A DNA stretch of 64,000 nucleotides. Origin: Diorhabda sublineata. Lineage: Eukaryota; Arthropoda; Insecta; Coleoptera; Chrysomelidae. Positions 59,819-64,000 of this stretch are shown piece after piece; the first letter of the stretch is position 1; each line of letters opens with the position of its first letter. The notes under the pieces are model-generated. The model was not told where the DNA came from and searched no databases. It saw only the letters and a list, made by a program, of their open reading frames with translations. The position numbers and the translations under genes are program-made. The DNA is taken from contig NC_079478.1 in NCBI RefSeq assembly GCF_026230105.1, positions 12,849,653 to 12,913,652 on the forward strand. The letters are read 5' to 3'.

Positions 59819-60898
59819 TTACAATAAGTGTTCAAAATGAGTACCATTCACTTCCATACAATGGTATAATCTACTTTGAAATGCCTCTCTGACATTGCTT
59901 AATACGGCTGGATTTAATTGTCGACATTCATTTTCTATCCTCTCTCGTAAATCATCCAGAGATTCTGGTTGGGTAGCATAAACTTTTCTTTTTAAATACC
60001 CCCATAAAAAGAAGTCTAGGGGTGTTAAATCCGGTGACCTAGGTGACCACTCCATCATCTGCCCCCTTCTACCTATCCAACGAGCGGGGAATGTTTCGTT
60101 TAAAAATTGTCGGACAGGCATAGCATAGTGTGGGGGAGCTCCGTCTTGTTGAAATACCAGTAAATCTTCGGAAAGGTTATCATCATTTTCTATTATTGTT
60201 GTAATACGTGGGTCAACCCCTTCCCTGAGTAACTCAAGATATGATTCACCATTTAAATTTCCGTTGATGAAGAAAGGTCCGACAATGTGGTCACCTAGGA
60301 TACCACACCAAACGTTTAACTTTTGGGGATGTTGTGTATGGAATTCACGCATAATATGTGGATCACTTTCAGCCCAATATCTACAATTATGCCTACTTAC
60401 TAAGCCATTTAATGACCATGAGCATTCATCAGAAAAGCAAATATTGTTTAACAATTGTGGATTGTTATTGATAATTTGCGTCATTGATTCGCAAAACTCT
60501 AGACGACGATCAAAATCATCTTCATTCAACTCGTGCACCAACTTAACTTTGTATGGGTGGTACTTGAATTTATGTAGAACTCTGAAAACTGTAGAAGATG
60601 AAACACCGATCGCTCCACTTATTGTTGACAACGATTGGGGTTGTTGAGCCTCTAATCTGACTTGCCCTAAAATTGCCACTTGGATTGCTTCGTTATTTAC
60701 GAGTTCCTCTCGCTTATGCACTTTATTGCAAACAGACCCTGTTGTGGTAAATTTCTCCATCAGTTGAATTACATACTTATGAGTTGCATGTCTTCCGTCA
60801 TGTAATTCGTTAAATATTCTAGCAGCAGCTCTTGCACAATTATTATTTTGGTAGTATAAACCTACAATTTCAATTCTTTCTTGCAAAGAGTAAACCAT
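59819..60898 (-). CDS. mariner-like DDD transposase, apparently intact
   Basis: Catalyses excision and TA-targeted insertion of its own transposon. I choose MVYSLQER (Met codon 60,896-60,898; 359 residues) because this is where the family's helix-turn-helix begins; an in-frame Met at 60,928 adds ten residues of unlike composition. Residues 1-60 form the first helix-turn-helix and about 88-112 the second, followed by HPYKVKL. The catalytic acids are Asp157 (CFSDECSW), Asp252 (FQQDGAPPHYA) and Asp290 (RSPDLTPLDFFLW), with 94 and 37 residues between them, so a DD37D arrangement. RWIGRRG precedes the third Asp and the protein ends HFEHLL. Length and motif order are as expected of mariner-like enzymes. 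No stop or frameshift is seen. The start lies 123 bp inside the right inverted repeat, which presumably holds the promoter. Confidence 0.93.
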   Translation of the reverse strand: MVYSLQERIEIVGLYYQNNNCARAAARIFNELHDGRHATHKYVIQLMEKFTTTGSVCNKVHKREELVNNEAIQVAILGQVRLEAQQPQSLSTISGAIGVSSSTVFRVLHKFKYHPYKVKLVHELNEDDFDRRLEFCESMTQIINNNPQLLNNICFSDECSWSLNGLVSRHNCRYWAESDPHIMREFHTQHPQKLNVWCGILGDHIVGPFFINGNLNGESYLELLREGVDPRITTIIENDDNLSEDLLVFQQDGAPPHYAMPVRQFLNETFPARWIGRRGQMMEWSPRSPDLTPLDFFLWGYLKRKVYATQPESLDDLRERIENECRQLNPAVLSNVREAFQSRLYHCMEVNGTHFEHLL

Positions 60899-61020
60899 TT
60901 CAGAGAAACAAAATAAATAATGTATCAAATTACACTATCAATAGTGACTACAAATTCTAGTTGACAATGTCAAACTTTAATAAAAAGTAGAGTTTTTTGT
61001 TGTTTGGATTTTTTAAGTAG

Positions 61021-61414
61021 AATAAATAGCACAGTTAAAAAGATTAAAGAGTTTGAACTGTTGTACAACCCATTTTAGTACAGGCAAATAAGGTGAAAGT
61101 AAATAATAAGTAAAATTTGTGCTCTTAAAAGAAAAATTGTTTATCTCATAAACTAACCACTTCAACCTACAAGTATTATACATTTTTGAAATCAGCTCAA
61201 AGAGGAGTATCCAAATTTTACATAAAAAATATGAAAAGTAATTTAAAAAAATAAAGGGGATGCTGCTAGGGGTGAGGGGGTGGCTTTTCCAGTAAGTTTA
61301 AATAAGCCATAATGCTTGCCCCTTCCAACATAAATTGACGTGTTTTTGGCTTTGTTCTAAATACCAGTATTACAAAAGTTATTAAAGGTGGATACTTTTA
61401 TCTGAAAAGCACTG
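61021..61414 (-). repeat. right terminal inverted repeat (394 bp)
   Basis: Reverse complement of 59,419-59,812 with 6 substitutions. It lies upstream of the transposase start. Confidence 0.95.
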
Positions 61415-64000
61415 TATAATAGAATGAAGGCTGGGTTCGAACATTTACGATAAGAGTCCTCGATATCGAGCCTATACTACAACCGAATACTGGTTTAATA
61501 ATTGTAAATTAAAATAAAGTAATAAATTGAATACGGTGAAAACTGCAAGCAGGAAAAGGATATAAGTACAGGAAACTTTATGGATTTTCAAGATATAATA
61601 AACAATATCAGGATCGTAACAAAAAAACTTCAAAACGAAGGTGAGATACGATTCAAGTACATAAAAATGGAAGAGCTGAATAATGACAGTAGGACCCAAC
61701 TTAGAAATAGCAAATATAAGAGGTGGAGCTGTAGAAAATCCTTACAAAGCGAATATTTATACTACTGAAACTGAAAAACTGCTCAAAACAAGCAAAAACA
61801 ACAGGTCACAGATTAAACAAATGCACGATAATGAAAAAGATCTAGAGAAAAGAGAAAAGATTTTGTAGTGTTTATGATGTTCAAGAATTTTAATATGTTT
61901 TCAAATTCTCAAATAGGGCGCCACTCAATTTATTTATTATTTACAAGCACTCTTGACCAAGAAATTAACAATTATTATTATTTTGATTTCATTAGATTAG
62001 ATTTGAGTTCTTATTTATGATTAAAATAGTAAGGTAATAATATGTATGCGTTGATACAAATTTTGACATATAAAAGAAATGTTTCAATTTATTAATAAAA
62101 TTACAAAAGTTGTATTAGAAATTTGAAATTATAAAAAAAACCGGTTAAAAAAACCGCAAAACTCATGAGTTTGTTGGTTTACAGTAATGTGAAAATTTCA
62201 TTAGTTTAATGCATTTACAACATGGGCTATTATTTATATAAAATTGAGTTTATGGTGAGAAAAAAATAAAATTTTGAAATTGATTATTATGAAGTCTTTA
62301 ACAAAACATAAGGGCTCCCTACTTGTCAGGGAATCCAAGTAGGACCACTACTTGAATCCAAATAGGACCATATGCTTGGAATGTGGTTAAGAAGTGAGGA
62401 GGTTCATTCGGAAAGTTCTCCCGGAGTAGACAGTTTCCCGAGTTGAGGCTAGACTTTAATTCCAAATAAAAGTTGTCTAAGTTTTAAATGCCAATAAAAG
62501 TCTGTAGGTTCCAATAACGACACGACAATCTGGCCAGGTGCCATAGCTTAATTTCAAAATCACCAGCTAACAAATTCACTCATCAAAACAACCTATCAAC
62601 GGACTGAGAACCAAAAATCAATATCCGAAAAATTTACAAAAATACTGCACGAATAACTTAATTCGTGAATAGTTAACTAGATGTTGCTCGAACCTTCCAA
62701 GGGGAAACTACTTTGCTCTTACAATCAACATAATTCTGCAACCAATTAATCCAATTATACCACGTCTGGCAAATTTCGAATAATGCTTGCGTCCTGTAGG
62801 CCAAGACTTAACCTCTAAAGAAAATAAACAAAACATTCAATTTGTTTCAATTGAAATAGTACAACAAAAAACAAATTAAACCGTACTAAATAACTTAAAT
62901 TTTGAGAACCCAGTATGTCAACAACAAGTATATTCAAAACTACAAAAGAGATAAGAAATATAATATGTAAATATTTCTAGTGCACTTGGAAAATATCTAC
63001 TCAAAGATAATTTGACAAAATATCTTATAAAGAAAATTATTTACAAAAAGAAGTTGGTAAGTTTATATCGTAAAATGCTTATGACAACAAAAGTAACGCA
63101 AGCTGTGAGCAGTGAAAACTTATTATGAAAGCGGTATATATGAAGCTAAAGAATTGAAAGATGGATTTGAGCCAATGTAAGGAAGCTAAAGAAGAAAAGG
63201 ATACATATACAAACAAAAGAAGACAAGAAACTTGAAGAGGACTCTGGAGAGGAAAACATGAATATCAGATTGAACAAGCGGAGCAAGAATTGGAAATAAG
63301 ATATTCAGTATCAAAACCGACAACTTCACAGCTAAACTGGGTATTAATACTACGGAACAAAAACTGACTGTAAATGTCAATAAGGACAAAATATATCTAG
63401 ATGTGACAAAAAATGTAAGAAAAGTAATGAAGCTGAGAAAAGACAATGCAAAAGAGAAAAATATAACACCCAGCAGCTAAAAAAGATTTATGATGAATAT
63501 GAGTGAAATAGACTGGAGGTGGAATAAGGACGAAAATAATAAACTATTAAAGAGTATAACAAAAGATGTTTAAAAAACAGATCAATAAAACGCGAAAACA
63601 AGACTCAAAACTGATGATGAGGAAGGAAAGAGAAAAAAAATACACAAAAAATGAGAAACAGAAGGATAGCACACAGGGCATATAAAAGTTAAGGATGATA
63701 TAAATGATATGATATAAAAAAATCACACAAAATATAGATGAAGTCACTTAAACCAATACCAAACTTTAATGAAATGCTTTATTCTTAAAATGTTACAATT
63801 TGTAGACAAAAAGCTTGTTAAAACTAAAAAACAAACATAAAAATGACTAAATGAATATACAAATAAAATAAAAGTTCAAGATACAGTATACAAATATACA
63901 AAATGACTAACAAAATTATGCTGTACATTCCAACAAGTCTATTATCAAAACGGTTAGAAGCAGATTTAAAAAGAAGAAAATTACGAATACAGAAGAGGGC
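61415..64000. other. AT-rich stretch, possibly decayed non-LTR endonuclease
   Basis: The plus strand is purine-rich at 61,540-61,870 and 63,170-63,780, as in the RTE-like relics. Frames with Lys/Glu-rich coiled-coil composition occur near 61,580-61,868. Near 63,310 a frame reads DNFTAKLGINTTEQKLTV, reminiscent of the 'GDFNAK.G' endonuclease motif. This is too weak to call a gene. At 62,331-62,375 a short imperfect tandem word (AATCCAAGTAGGACCA, then AATCCAAATAGGACCA) is present. No other signal. Confidence 0.3.

Larger units (their letters stand above)
59419..61414 (-). mobile_element. intact mariner-like transposon with 394-bp inverted repeats
   Basis: A complete cut-and-paste transposon of 1,996 bp. 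Its ends read CAGTGCTTTTCAG and its reverse complement, each flanked by TA (59,417-59,418 and 61,415-61,416), the target duplication of the Tc1/mariner superfamily. Terminal inverted repeats are 394 bp each and differ at 6 positions, without indels (about 98.5% identity, counted by hand). One uninterrupted transposase fills most of the interior on the minus strand. Such long repeats are unusual for mariner, whose ends are commonly near 30 bp. Low divergence between ends and an open gene point to a young insertion. Confidence 0.93.

Noticed and set aside
60264..60647. 127-codon plus-strand ORF
   Set aside because: Antisense shadow of the intact transposase.
61430..61450. GGGTTCGAAC, resembling a tRNA B box
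   Set aside because: No A box, no cloverleaf and no acceptor stem can be drawn around it.
1..64000. Bacterial-style operons, CRISPR arrays, riboswitches, terminators
   Set aside because: No dense co-oriented genes, no repeat-spacer pattern and no ribosome binding sites; the content is clearly metazoan.

Overview
The window looks like AT-rich intergenic or intronic DNA from an insect nuclear genome, and a beetle is my best guess. It has no bacterial-style operons, ribosome binding sites or dense long ORFs. What can be recognised is a set of transposable elements typical of arthropods: mariner/Tc1-type DNA transposons, non-LTR retrotransposons of the jockey/CR1 and RTE-like kinds, a Ty3/gypsy integrase, a DIRS-type RNase H, and a tyrosine recombinase. 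Nearly all are broken by stops, frameshifts and deletions. I found no complete host gene, no rRNA, no convincing tRNA and no CRISPR.

Layout. 1-10 kb: two jockey/CR1-like reverse transcriptase relics (1.4-2.3 and 5.4-6.3 kb, minus strand), then a mariner relic (about 7.95-8.6 kb) abutting the 3' tail of an RTE-like element (8.6-9.1 kb, minus). 10-17 kb: a possible retroelement tail, mariner-like copy A (10.8-12.07 kb), a possible membrane-protein exon (13.9-14.2 kb), a CUB-like exon candidate (14.86-15.06 kb) and a gypsy integrase relic (15.6-16.3 kb). 20-29 kb: a decayed multi-copy insect ORF (20.3-20.8 kb), an RTE-like reverse transcriptase (22.0-23.05 kb), a mariner relic (24.2-24.6 kb) and the C-terminal tail of an RNase-H-bearing retrotransposon (28.65-28.95 kb). 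31-41 kb: Tc1 and mariner scraps, a nested pair of non-LTR relics (35.95-37.68 kb) and a third jockey/CR1-like relic (39.7-40.76 kb).

41.6-52.2 kb is the densest part. It holds a mariner N-terminus, a two-module protein family of unknown function, a 336-bp dispersed repeat, an RTE-like element ending in a (TAG)n tract, a mariner C-terminus, another mariner relic, mariner-like copy B, a tyrosine-recombinase ORF and one more RTE-like relic. 52-57 kb is almost featureless. 57.3-58.1 kb carries the DIRS RNase H relic.

The one element that looks intact is at 59,419-61,414: a 1,996-bp mariner-like transposon with TA flanks, 394-bp terminal inverted repeats that differ at 6 positions, and an uninterrupted transposase with all three catalytic aspartates. 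The main leads are this young element, two near-palindromes just downstream of the tyrosine-recombinase ORF, the 336-bp repeat framed by 64-bp direct repeats, and the CUB-like exon as the best host-gene candidate. I did not find a convincing new multi-gene system.
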